The position numbers and the translations under genes are program-made. The notes under the pieces are model-generated. The model searched no databases. It was not told where the DNA came from and saw only the letters and a program-made list of their open reading frames with translations. DNA of 31,486 nt from contig CACIOV010000002.1 of the NCBI GenBank assembly GCA_902588335.1, positions 1 through 31,486 on the forward strand, given 5' to 3'. Positions 17,370-25,145 of this stretch are shown here, one piece after another; position 1 is the first letter of the stretch; every line of letters begins with the position of its first letter. This DNA is from an uncultured Pelagibacteraceae bacterium. GTDB taxonomy: Bacteria > Pseudomonadota > Alphaproteobacteria > Pelagibacterales > Pelagibacteraceae.

Positions 17370-17375
17370 ATTATA
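17370..17375 (-). promoter_or_regulatory. candidate -10 box for xsc
   Basis: A perfect TATAAT on the minus strand at 17375-17370 would start transcription near 17363, leaving an 18-base leader that contains the AGGA ribosome site. No good -35 is seen at 16-18 bases. This lies in the 59-base divergent xsc/suyA gap. Confidence 0.35.
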
Positions 17376-17404
17376 TCAATTTTAGAGCTATATCCAGTAA
17401 GAAA

Positions 17405-17692
17405 ATGCCTCAAACAGATCTGATTATTCATGATGAAAAAGACAACGTAGCTGTTGTTGTTATTGATAAAACTTCAAAAAATCAGGAATGTATTGGTTGG
17501 GTTATGGAAAATGACAAAACAATTAAGATAAAATCAATTAGCGAAATTTCATTAGGTCACAAAATTGCACTCCAAGATTTTAAAAAAGGCGATACAATAT
17601 TAAAATATGGTCATGATATTGGAAAAGTTGTTGCATCAATAAAAAAAGGAGACCACGTGCATGTTCACAATGTAAAAACTAAAAAGTGGTAA
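17405..17692 (+). CDS. suyA: (2R)-sulfolactate sulfo-lyase, small subunit
   Basis: SAF/UxaA-like domain protein of 95 residues. It starts DLIIHDEKDNVAVVVIDK and ends with HDIGKVVASIKKGDHVHVHN, the pattern of the small half of altronate-dehydratase-type enzymes. SuyAB cleave sulfolactate to pyruvate + sulfite. In most sugar dehydratases this domain and the large one are fused or carry longer linkers; the free 95-residue form followed 6 bases later by a ~390-residue large subunit matches SuyAB. The surrounding xsc, cuyA and hpsN genes support the sulfonate assignment over altronate. Confidence 0.85.
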   Translation: MPQTDLIIHDEKDNVAVVVIDKTSKNQECIGWVMENDKTIKIKSISEISLGHKIALQDFKKGDTILKYGHDIGKVVASIKKGDHVHVHNVKTKKW

Positions 17693-17698
17693 TTTAAT

Positions 17699-18868
17699 AT
17701 GAATATTCCAAAAACATTTATGGGTTACAAACGTGAAAATGGAAGAGTTGGTGTTAGAAATTATGTAATCATATTACCAGTTGATGATATTTCAAATGCC
17801 TGCGCAGAAGCTGTTGGTAAAAATATAAATGGCACTTTAGCTATTCCCCATTCATACGGAAGATTGCAATTTGGAGAAGATTTAGAATTATTTTTTAGAA
17901 CAATAATAGGTACAGGAAAAAATCCAAATGTTGCTGCTGTTATAGTAATTGGTATAGAACCTAAGTGGACAAAAAGGGTGGTTGATGCAATTGCTAAAAC
18001 TGGCAAACCTGTTGAAGGATTTAGTATTGAAGGACATGGAGATATAACAACAACAATGAAGGCTTCTAAAAAAGCACAAGAATTTGTCCAGTGGGCTAGT
18101 GAAAAACAGAGGGTAGAATGTCCTCTAAGTGATTTGTGGATTTCAGTAAAATGTGGTGAATCAGATACAACATCAGGTCTTGCTTCTAATCCTGCCGTTG
18201 GAAACTTAATGGATAAATTAGAACCGTTAGGTGTTAATTTATGTTTTGGAGAAACTTCAGAATTAACAGGTGCTGAAAAAGTCTGTGCAACAAGAGGTAA
18301 AAGTACCGAGATATCAAAAAAATTTATGTCTACTTGGAGCGCTTATAATGATTTTATTTTAGAAAATGCAACTAATGATCTTTCGGAAAGTCAACCAACA
18401 GCAGGAAATATTGCAGGTGGGCTTACAACTATCGAAGAAAAAGCTTTTGGCAATCTTCAAAAGATCGGAAAAAAAGTTAAATTTATCGATGTGCTTGGAC
18501 CTGCTGAAGAACCTAAAAAAGGAGCAGGTTTATATTTTATGGACACATCATCTGCTGCAGGCGAATGTCTTACTCTACAAGCTGCCGCTGGTTACACAGT
18601 TCATTTATTTCCAACTGGACAAGGAAATATTATAGGTAATGCCATAGAACCAGTTGTCAAATTAACTGCTAACCCAAAAACCGCGACTACAATGAGCGAA
18701 CATATAGACTTGGATGTTTCAAAAATATTAAAAAGAGAAATGAATTTAGATCAAGCTGGTGATGCTTTAATTGATGTTACTATTAAAACTGCAAACGGTC
18801 GTTTAACTTGTGCCGAAGCTTTAGGTCACAGAGAGTTTATAATAACTAAACTCTATAGAAGTGCATAA
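17699..18868 (+). CDS. suyB: (2R)-sulfolactate sulfo-lyase, large subunit
   Basis: 389-residue member of the altronate/galactarate dehydratase large-domain family. It starts [20 protein letters not shown] and contains [20 protein letters not shown] and [19 protein letters not shown], with conserved cysteines likely to hold metal. With SuyA it eliminates sulfite from sulfolactate in the cytoplasm, giving pyruvate. Sulfolactate would come from the HpsN-like enzyme. Its stop and the next gene's start overlap in TAATG, coupling it to the homocysteine methyltransferase. Altronate dehydratase is the alternative, but no hexuronate gene is near. Confidence 0.85.
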   Translation: MNIPKTFMGYKRENGRVGVRNYVIILPVDDISNACAEAVGKNINGTLAIPHSYGRLQFGEDLELFFRTIIGTGKNPNVAAVIVIGIEPKWTKRVVDAIAKTGKPVEGFSIEGHGDITTTMKASKKAQEFVQWASEKQRVECPLSDLWISVKCGESDTTSGLASNPAVGNLMDKLEPLGVNLCFGETSELTGAEKVCATRGKSTEISKKFMSTWSAYNDFILENATNDLSESQPTAGNIAGGLTTIEEKAFGNLQKIGKKVKFIDVLGPAEEPKKGAGLYFMDTSSAAGECLTLQAAAGYTVHLFPTGQGNIIGNAIEPVVKLTANPKTATTMSEHIDLDVSKILKREMNLDQAGDALIDVTIKTANGRLTCAEALGHREFIITKLYRSA

Positions 18869-19782
18869 TGAATATAAATTATTTTTCTAAAGTTAGAATC
18901 CTAGATGGAGGTATGGGGCAACATTTGCTTGCTAAAGGTTTAAAACCTAAAGGAAGTCTGTGGTCAGCAACTGCTTTAATAAACAAAAAATACCATCAGC
19001 TAATAGTTGATGCCCACCTAGACTTTATAAAATCTGGTGCCGAAGTAATAATTACAAATAATTTTTCTGCCAGAAGAACAAGAATGATACAAAATAATGT
19101 AGAAGAACATTTTAATTATGCTAATGAAAAAGCCGGAGAACTTGCTTTAAAAGCCAAAAAAATTTCAAAAAAAAATGTTTTAATTGGAGGAAGTTTACCA
19201 GGTCAAAATAACACCTATGTATTAGATCAAAGAGATAAAAAAATAATTGAAAAAGGATTTTATGACCAAGCTAAATTAATAAAGCCTTTTGTTGATTTTT
19301 TTTATTTAGATGTTTTATGCGGTAGTAAAGAATGTGAATTAGCAATTGATGTTACAGATAAATTAAATTTGCCAGTATTAGTAGGGTTGCATGTTAAAAA
19401 AAATGGTAAACTTCCATCTAATGAAAGTATAAGAGAAGTGGTTGAAAAATGTAAAAGCAAAAATTGGCTAGGTTTAGTTATTGCATGTGTATCTCCTGAA
19501 ATAATTGAAAATTCAATTGAAGAAGTTAAAAAACTAAACATACCTTTTGGTTACAAAGCGAATCTTTGGAAAGTAGAGGAGCCTGTTCCGGTACACAAAT
19601 TTGCATCACCTAGTGATGAAGTTGGAGCAAACCCTGTAGATTCTATGGGTACTAGAGATGACTATACAGAATCCAGATTTTTAGAATTTTCAAAAAAAAT
19701 GGTTAGCAAAGGTGCTACAATTTTAGGTGGCTGTTGTGAAACTAAACCATCCCACATAAATAAAATTTCCGAACTAAACTAG
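18868..19782 (+). CDS. homocysteine S-methyltransferase family protein
   Basis: Zinc-dependent methyltransferase of 304 residues with the family start ILDGGMGQHLLAKG. The zinc ligands are C207 (VIACVSPE) and C289-C290 (LGGCCETKPSH). It makes methionine from homocysteine using a methyl donor such as S-methylmethionine, betaine or a dimethylsulfonium compound; the donor cannot be read from sequence. Too short for vitamin-B12 MetH and lacking its other modules. Translationally coupled to suyB by a 1-base overlap, which ties sulfonate breakdown to methionine supply. It converges on the SGNH gene with a 2-base gap. Confidence 0.85.
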   Translation: MNINYFSKVRILDGGMGQHLLAKGLKPKGSLWSATALINKKYHQLIVDAHLDFIKSGAEVIITNNFSARRTRMIQNNVEEHFNYANEKAGELALKAKKISKKNVLIGGSLPGQNNTYVLDQRDKKIIEKGFYDQAKLIKPFVDFFYLDVLCGSKECELAIDVTDKLNLPVLVGLHVKKNGKLPSNESIREVVEKCKSKNWLGLVIACVSPEIIENSIEEVKKLNIPFGYKANLWKVEEPVPVHKFASPSDEVGANPVDSMGTRDDYTESRFLEFSKKMVSKGATILGGCCETKPSHINKISELN

Positions 19783-19784
19783 AT

Positions 19785-20780
19785 TTATTTTATAAAAAGT
19801 TTAGAAAGTTTTTCAGCAACAACTTTATGTCCGTAACTAGATAAATGACCATCAATTTGAAAAAAATGCTCTTCTCCAAGTTTAAGATCGGCAAATTCTA
19901 AATTTTTAATTATATTAGATTTTTTTGATGGAAAATTTCCAAACTTCATATTAAAACCATTTGAATAAAATAATATCACCCTTTTGTTATCTAAAATTGA
20001 GAAGCTTTTAATTACTTCGTTTAATTTTTTCTTATGATGATCAAAATCCATAATTTGATCTTTTTTTGTAATTTCATCTATTGGTATTGTTAAAGAGTAT
20101 CGAAAACTTTTTCTCAATTTTGTAAAGAAACTCATTGGTTTACTATCTCTTACAATGTTAAATTTCTTTTTAGCTTCTTCTAAAGTATTTTTTTTGTAAT
20201 TATTATTTTCACCCCAATCATTATAAGTGTACTGAATAATTACTGTATCAACTAAATTTGCTAAGCCCGATTTTTCAAATCTAATTAATTTTCTAATTGT
20301 TCCATAGCCGGATACTGCTAGGTTAAAAACTGGTTTATCGATTTTATCTTCTAAAATTGCTGAAAACGTTTCATTATCATTAACCCCCCAACCCATTGCA
20401 TGAGAATCTCCAAGCACTGCAATACCAGGTCCATTTTCTAGAGGATGATTTGAATATCTTCCATATTTATCAAAAGTAAGAACTGTATTATATTCAAAGT
20501 TTTTAAACTCACAGGAAGTTTCTTTTGGGATAAAAATTAAATCTTTATCAAATTCTATGCATTCTCTATGTGATTGCCAAATATCTCTTAGTCCAGCATA
20601 AAGATAGAAATTTCTTTGATAATGTTTAATTAATTTTTGTTTTGGTGTAATCTCATTTATTAACAAAAAACCACTTAAAATATAAATTGAGAAAAAAATT
20701 ATAATATAACTAAATATAAATATAAAAATATATTTTAATAACTTAATAACTATATTTTTAATTTTATTAAAAAAATCCAT
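19785..20780 (-). CDS. membrane-anchored SGNH-hydrolase-like protein
   Basis: 331 residues. A single membrane segment at about 10-41 anchors a periplasmic SGNH domain. Block I is VLGDSHAMGWG with the candidate nucleophile S126; a block III-like YNDWGEN and the C-terminal DGHLSSYGH (Asp-His pair) follow. Such proteins add or remove acyl groups on polysaccharides, often beside MBOAT acyltransferases. No MBOAT gene is next to it here. It is the last gene of a minus-strand chain and overlaps the 36-residue peptide gene by 14 bases. Function beyond the fold is unknown. Confidence 0.65.
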   Translation of the reverse strand: MDFFNKIKNIVIKLLKYIFIFIFSYIIIFFSIYILSGFLLINEITPKQKLIKHYQRNFYLYAGLRDIWQSHRECIEFDKDLIFIPKETSCEFKNFEYNTVLTFDKYGRYSNHPLENGPGIAVLGDSHAMGWGVNDNETFSAILEDKIDKPVFNLAVSGYGTIRKLIRFEKSGLANLVDTVIIQYTYNDWGENNNYKKNTLEEAKKKFNIVRDSKPMSFFTKLRKSFRYSLTIPIDEITKKDQIMDFDHHKKKLNEVIKSFSILDNKRVILFYSNGFNMKFGNFPSKKSNIIKNLEFADLKLGEEHFFQIDGHLSSYGHKVVAEKLSKLFIK

Positions 20781-20877
20781 ATATAAATGGTGCTACCGCT
20801 GTACCTTTGCTTACAATTATTAATATTCCAAATAATATAAGTAAAATTGCTGATGCTATAAGAAAAAATTTTTTCAT
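20767..20877 (-). CDS. 36-residue membrane peptide, DUF5989-like C-terminus
   Basis: A short ORF from ATG 20877 to a stop at 20767. It begins MKKFFLIASAILLILFG, one membrane segment, and ends SKGTAVAPFIYGFF. That ending recalls the GSAVAPFIYTLF tail of DUF5989 proteins, which sit between MBOAT and SGNH genes in acetylation operons. Its start overlaps the cytochrome c stop in TAATG and its end overlaps the SGNH start by 14 bases, so all three are coupled. The conserved overlap layout argues that it is translated. The DUF5989 link is from memory. Confidence 0.6.
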   Translation of the reverse strand: MKKFFLIASAILLILFGILIIVSKGTAVAPFIYGFF

Positions 20878-21182
20878 TAATTTTTTGTACTGTTAAAAAT
20901 ATAATAAGCGACCGCTTCAATTTCTTCTTCTGTCAAAATACCTTCCCAGGATTGCATAACTCCTATGCCATTGGTTACTGCAGAAATAGTTATAGGTATT
21001 GTGGGTTTAAGTTGATCTAAATTCGGACCAATTTGTCCTTGTGATCCTGCTGATTGCAGAGAATGGCATACGCCACATTGTGCTTTGTTATTGTAAACTT
21101 CTAAACCTAGGTTCATTTTAGCGTCAGCTAAAGCAGAACTAGAATAAATTAATAAGAATAAAACCAATATTATTTTTTTCAA
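20877..21182 (-). CDS. small periplasmic c-type cytochrome
   Basis: 101 residues with a signal peptide (MKKIILVLFLLIYSSSALA, cleavage after ALA), a single haem site CGVCH near residue 36-40, and a likely axial methionine in GIGVMQSWEG. It is a class I monohaem electron carrier. It lies 20 bases after tauE and close to the apr genes, so accepting electrons from sulfite or sulfur oxidation is possible. Adjacent gene order suggests that role but the sequence does not prove it. Confidence 0.85.
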   Translation of the reverse strand: MKKIILVLFLLIYSSSALADAKMNLGLEVYNNKAQCGVCHSLQSAGSQGQIGPNLDQLKPTIPITISAVTNGIGVMQSWEGILTEEEIEAVAYYIFNSTKN

Positions 21183-21202
21183 TACTTCCTCTTCATTTGG
21201 TT

Positions 21203-22294
21203 TTAATACATTGCGGGTTTATTTATTCGCTCAGATCTCCATCTGCTTATTTTTCTTCTTACATAAGATACGGCTACCCCAGCAACTAATGCTAAAAAGA
21301 TAGAGGAAATTCCATAAACAACAGGATAGTTATTTGATAAATTAAAAATTGTATTTCCAAACTCACTTATTTCAACAATTTTATCAGTAGGAATTCTTAT
21401 ACTTGGTTTTCCATTTCTAAAGAAAGTATCGTATGCCATCAAAACTCCAACTGAAAGCATAAGTAGAGCAAGTAATGTTTTTAATTCTGATCCTTGAAGT
21501 CTTTGTCCAATTTTTTGGCCAGAATGCACTCCGGCTATAGAGCCGGTTATTAATATTAAAACCAAAACTAAATCAATAGTATTGTAAGTAAACGCGTGTA
21601 ACACAACAACAAATCCTGTTATAAATATTGTTACAAACAATGAAGTTCCTGGTACTAATTTTATTGGCATGCCTATTAAATATATCATTGCTGGTACCAT
21701 TAAAAACGCTCCTCCCACGCCCATAATTGCGGCTATAAAACCAACAAATAAACCGAGAATAATTGGAACTAAAGCACTTTCGTATACTTGCGATGTTCTA
21801 AATCGCATTCTGAAAGGTAATCCATGTATCCAATAATGAGTGTGTAATTTTTTTTTTATTATTATTTTTTTCTTAATTCTATCTATTTCCATAATACCAT
21901 CCCTAAGCATAAAGCTTCCTAGAATGGCCAAAACATACATATAAGCTAGTGTGATTATTAAATCTATTTTGCCTATTTCTTTAAAATAACTAAATGTTAG
22001 AATTCCTAACAAAGTTCCAATTGACCCTCCTCCAATTATAAACCAACCCATTTTGAGATCCATGGTTTTTTTAAACCAATGAGTTAATGTAGCGGAAGTT
22101 GATGAAGCCAAAATATTATTTGCTTCATTCGCTACTGCAAAAGCTGGAGGTATTCCCATAAAAATTAAGAAAGGAGTCATTAAAAATCCTCCTCCTACCC
22201 CAAATAATCCTGATATGAATCCTATTACAAAACTCACAAAAAGTATTAATATTATATTTATTTGGACTTCGACTATAGGTAAGTAAATTTCCAT
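21203..22294 (-). CDS. tauE: TauE/SafE (TSUP) family sulfite or organosulfonate exporter
   Basis: Membrane protein of 363 residues, longer than the usual ~250-300. It has two repeated halves, each opening with a TSUP motif: FISGLFGVGGGFLMTPFLIF near the N-terminus and FIAAIMGVGGAFLMVPAMIY in the middle. A hydrophilic loop (about 133-170) separates the halves and an extra C-terminal membrane segment is followed by an arginine-rich tail. The family exports sulfite, sulfoacetate or related anions. With Xsc, CuyA and SuyAB all releasing sulfite inside the cell, sulfite efflux is the probable role. A promoter-like element lies just upstream. Confidence 0.85.
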   Translation of the reverse strand: MEIYLPIVEVQINIILILFVSFVIGFISGLFGVGGGFLMTPFLIFMGIPPAFAVANEANNILASSTSATLTHWFKKTMDLKMGWFIIGGGSIGTLLGILTFSYFKEIGKIDLIITLAYMYVLAILGSFMLRDGIMEIDRIKKKIIIKKKLHTHYWIHGLPFRMRFRTSQVYESALVPIILGLFVGFIAAIMGVGGAFLMVPAMIYLIGMPIKLVPGTSLFVTIFITGFVVVLHAFTYNTIDLVLVLILITGSIAGVHSGQKIGQRLQGSELKTLLALLMLSVGVLMAYDTFFRNGKPSIRIPTDKIVEISEFGNTIFNLSNNYPVVYGISSIFLALVAGVAVSYVRRKISRWRSERINKPAMY

Positions 22295-22310
22295 AAAACC
22301 GTAATTAACA

Positions 22311-22337
22311 ATTATTCTTCAAATATAATAATGTCAA
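22311..22337 (-). promoter_or_regulatory. candidate sigma70 promoter for tauE
   Basis: On the minus strand a perfect TTGACA (22337-22332) is followed after 15 bases by AATAAT (22316-22311), or after 17 bases by TAATTG. The tauE ATG is at 22294, so the leader would be about 10 bases. The 122-base gap here suggests that tauE is transcribed separately from the apr genes. Confidence 0.35.
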
Positions 22338-22416
22338 TAAATAGATGATAAAAAAAGGTAGTCTTTTAGCTTAAAAATGAAAAGGTTCCTGCAAAAATTA
22401 TCATATAAATTTATAA

Positions 22417-22767
22417 CTAAAAGATTGTCGCTCCAAAAACTTTAATTTGTTCATCTTCTACCCCCAGTACTAGTCGTCCTAAATAATCACCTGAAATCTT
22501 ATCGCTTTTCTGCTTTATGAGGACTGTTACAAAGCCATTTCGTCTTAAACATCCTAAAAAATTCTTGTCATAAGATAAATTTGTCAATAATTTGTTACCT
22601 GCCCACTGTTTTCCTAACTCCACCTCATTAGCGCCATACAACATCTGTGATGAAAAATCTTTAGTAAAACCTCCATAATCCTTCATGTTTGATGATTTTA
22701 CTAAGTTATCCCAAATAGGTTCGGCAATTTTAAATATTTCTTGGTCTTTTTTATCCAGAAGACTCAT
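22417..22767 (-). CDS. unknown protein encoded with aprA
   Basis: 116-residue soluble protein that I do not recognise. It has no signal peptide or membrane segment. Visible features are an acidic-basic N-terminus (MSLLDKKDQEIFKIAEPIWD), the aromatic stretch DYGGFTKDFS, one cysteine in LGCLRRNGF, and a beta-rich C-terminal half. It follows aprA by 9 bases, so it is the last gene of the aprM-aprB-aprA unit. Its place suggests an accessory role in APS reductase assembly or sulfite handling. Confidence 0.65.
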   Translation of the reverse strand: MSLLDKKDQEIFKIAEPIWDNLVKSSNMKDYGGFTKDFSSQMLYGANEVELGKQWAGNKLLTNLSYDKNFLGCLRRNGFVTVLIKQKSDKISGDYLGRLVLGVEDEQIKVFGATIF

Positions 22768-22776
22768 TTTTTAATA

Positions 22777-24636
22777 TTATGAGGCCTTTTTTTTCTCTTC
22801 ATCCCCAATTATGTGATAAACCGGCATCTTTTCCATTGTAAACTTGCCAGTCTTTGGATCGCGGCGAGATACAGTTAAACAATGCCAATTTTTATCATCT
22901 AAATTCATGTGGTCACCTCGATAATAATATCCAGGCCAACGCGTTTCTTCTCTATATAACGTATGTTCTGTTACGCATTGTGATGTTATTGCACGATGTT
23001 TTAATTCCCAGGCGCGCATAAGCTGATGATAATCTTCAGCTCCGATATGTTCTAAATCTTCTTGTAACCATTGTAATAATTCTAATCCTTTTTTTAGTAA
23101 ATTTCCGTTAGTCATGTAATTAACAGAAATACCTCCAACATATTCGTCCATGATTTTTTGAAGACGTTGAAGACCCTGAATTGGAGAAAAATAACTTGGA
23201 GAAACTGTGCCACCAGTAATTTCATTTCTTCCTACAGTATAATTTTCTAATGGTTTATATATAATTTTTTTAAAATTCTCACATTGTTCTTCACTAACTT
23301 TAATATTTTTTGCTTTTTGATCTTCTATATATTTAACTGCAGCTTTTGCAGCTAAACGACCTTCGGTAAAAGAACCTGATGAAAATTTATGAGCACTTCC
23401 TCCAACAGTATCGCCGGCTCCGAAAAGACCTTGAACTGTCATCATCCTATTGTATCCCCAATAATATTCTGGTGGAGATATATCCTCTGGTCCACTTACC
23501 CAAGCTCCCGAACATGTTGCGTGAGAGCCCATAACATATGGTTCTGAAGTTGTTAGTTCAGGATTTGTATATTTAGGATCTATATTTTGAGACGCCCACA
23601 CAACTGCTTGCCCAACTGTCATACCAAGAAAATTTTCCCAACCAACTGTTTCTAAGTGTGGATCTTGAAAAGCTTCTTTAGTCACCATTTGAATTGGTCC
23701 ACCACCAGCCATAACCTCTTGAACAAAAGCATGATTACGTAAACATGTTGGTGTTGGATGATGATCGATATATTCCCCTACTAATTTTTTTGTATGCTCG
23801 TACCATTTTTTTTCATAATTTTCACCATTGGCATTCTGTGTGTAAGTTTTTAAATGTAAAAAATAAGCACCAACAGGCCCATATCCATCTTTAAATCTAC
23901 ATAAAACTATTCGGTTTTCCATTTGAGTCATTTTAGCTCCAGCCGCAATTGGTAAAGCATAAGCAGAACCATTGCTCCAAGGAGCATACCAAGTTCTTCC
24001 CATACCCTCACCGACTGATCTAGGTTTAAAAATATGTGATGCTCCCCCTGCAGCAACAATTACGGTTTTAGCACGAAACACATAATAATCTCCTGTACGC
24101 ATATTAAACCCTACTGCTCCACCAACTCTATTTTCATCATTTTCATCCATCAGTAAGTGGGTGACCATTATCCGATTATAAATTTTGTCAGCAGATTTTT
24201 TAGCTGCCTCAGCTACTATTGGTTTGTAACTTTCTCCATGAATCATTATTTGCCATTTACCTTCTCTTTGATAACGTCCAGTTTTTGGATTCTTCATCAT
24301 AGGTAAACCCCATTCATCAAACATGTGAACCGTTGAATCCACATGACGAGCCATATCGTAACCAAGATCTTCTCTTACTAATCCCATTAGATCGTTACGA
24401 GCGTAACGTACATGATCTTCAGGTTGATTTTCATTCCACTGCATTCCCATATAGCAGTTAATCGCATAAAGTCCTTGGGCAACTGCACCGCTTCGATCAA
24501 TGTTTGCTTTTTCAACGCAGATAATTTTTAAATCTCTTCCCCAATGTCTTGCTTCAAATGTAGCACCAGTTCCGGCCATTCCTCCTCCAACTACAAGTAT
24601 ATCGCATTCTTCGAGGTGAGTTTTGCGTTTTGCCAT
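22777..24636 (-). CDS. aprA: dissimilatory adenylylsulfate (APS) reductase, alpha subunit
   Basis: FAD subunit of 619 residues. The dinucleotide-binding motif DILVVGGGMAGTGATFEA is near the start, and a C-terminal FAD region runs GLFGAGDTVGGSAHKFSSGS. Length and motifs match AprA rather than fumarate reductase. With AprB it interconverts APS and sulfite + AMP; in an aerobic marine cell the oxidative direction (sulfite + AMP to APS) is expected. It overlaps aprB by 1 base (TAATG). Neighbouring sulfite-producing enzymes give it a substrate. No ATP sulfurylase is visible in this window to carry APS on to sulfate. Confidence 0.95.
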   Translation of the reverse strand: MAKRKTHLEECDILVVGGGMAGTGATFEARHWGRDLKIICVEKANIDRSGAVAQGLYAINCYMGMQWNENQPEDHVRYARNDLMGLVREDLGYDMARHVDSTVHMFDEWGLPMMKNPKTGRYQREGKWQIMIHGESYKPIVAEAAKKSADKIYNRIMVTHLLMDENDENRVGGAVGFNMRTGDYYVFRAKTVIVAAGGASHIFKPRSVGEGMGRTWYAPWSNGSAYALPIAAGAKMTQMENRIVLCRFKDGYGPVGAYFLHLKTYTQNANGENYEKKWYEHTKKLVGEYIDHHPTPTCLRNHAFVQEVMAGGGPIQMVTKEAFQDPHLETVGWENFLGMTVGQAVVWASQNIDPKYTNPELTTSEPYVMGSHATCSGAWVSGPEDISPPEYYWGYNRMMTVQGLFGAGDTVGGSAHKFSSGSFTEGRLAAKAAVKYIEDQKAKNIKVSEEQCENFKKIIYKPLENYTVGRNEITGGTVSPSYFSPIQGLQRLQKIMDEYVGGISVNYMTNGNLLKKGLELLQWLQEDLEHIGAEDYHQLMRAWELKHRAITSQCVTEHTLYREETRWPGYYYRGDHMNLDDKNWHCLTVSRRDPKTGKFTMEKMPVYHIIGDEEKKKAS

Positions 24637-25106
24637 TAATAATAAACTCCTTTTTTAAAGGAATTTTTATCAATGGTTGGTAATTCTTTTTTTGTATTTA
24701 AACCCTCGGGTTCAGAATACAGAATTTGAGATTCAATTTCTCCCTGGTTAGGTTTTTTTGCTTCAGAAAGTTTTGGAATAAATTTTCCCCATGGTTTTGT
24801 TGTTATTGGAGAAACAAAATCTTTTTCCGTTCCATTTCTAAATTTTATTTTCCAAGAAATAGTACCTTTTTCCTCTTCTCTTCTAACTCTAACACTATGG
24901 CCCATAGGAGCAAAGTCTGCATACCCTCGAACATCAATTGCGTGATTTGGACATGCTTTTACACATGAATAACATTCCCAACAAAAATTAGGTTCTATAT
25001 TTTTTGCTCGTCTAATAGTTTCGTCAATGTGCATAATATCAGAAGGACAAATATCGACGCAAAATCCACATCCATCGCAACGAGTCATATATACAAAAGT
25101 CGACAT
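24636..25106 (-). CDS. aprB: APS reductase, beta (iron-sulfur) subunit
   Basis: 156 residues with two 4Fe-4S sites: C10-C13-C16-C20 (RCDGCGFCVDICP) and C42-C45-C48-C52 (FCWECYSCVKACP). A C-terminal tail that would wrap AprA follows. It passes electrons from the FAD of AprA toward the membrane partner. It sits between aprM (39-base gap) and aprA (1-base overlap), the usual aprMBA order. Confidence 0.95.
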   Translation of the reverse strand: MSTFVYMTRCDGCGFCVDICPSDIMHIDETIRRAKNIEPNFCWECYSCVKACPNHAIDVRGYADFAPMGHSVRVRREEEKGTISWKIKFRNGTEKDFVSPITTKPWGKFIPKLSEAKKPNQGEIESQILYSEPEGLNTKKELPTIDKNSFKKGVYY

Positions 25107-25145
25107 AATTATTTCTGTACCTTCTTTATATAATTTATATACATA

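Noticed and set aside
17405..18868. Altronate or galactarate dehydratase
   Set aside because: The family is right, but the split 95 + 389 residue layout and the neighbours xsc, cuyA and hpsN favour sulfolactate sulfo-lyase; no hexuronate gene is present.
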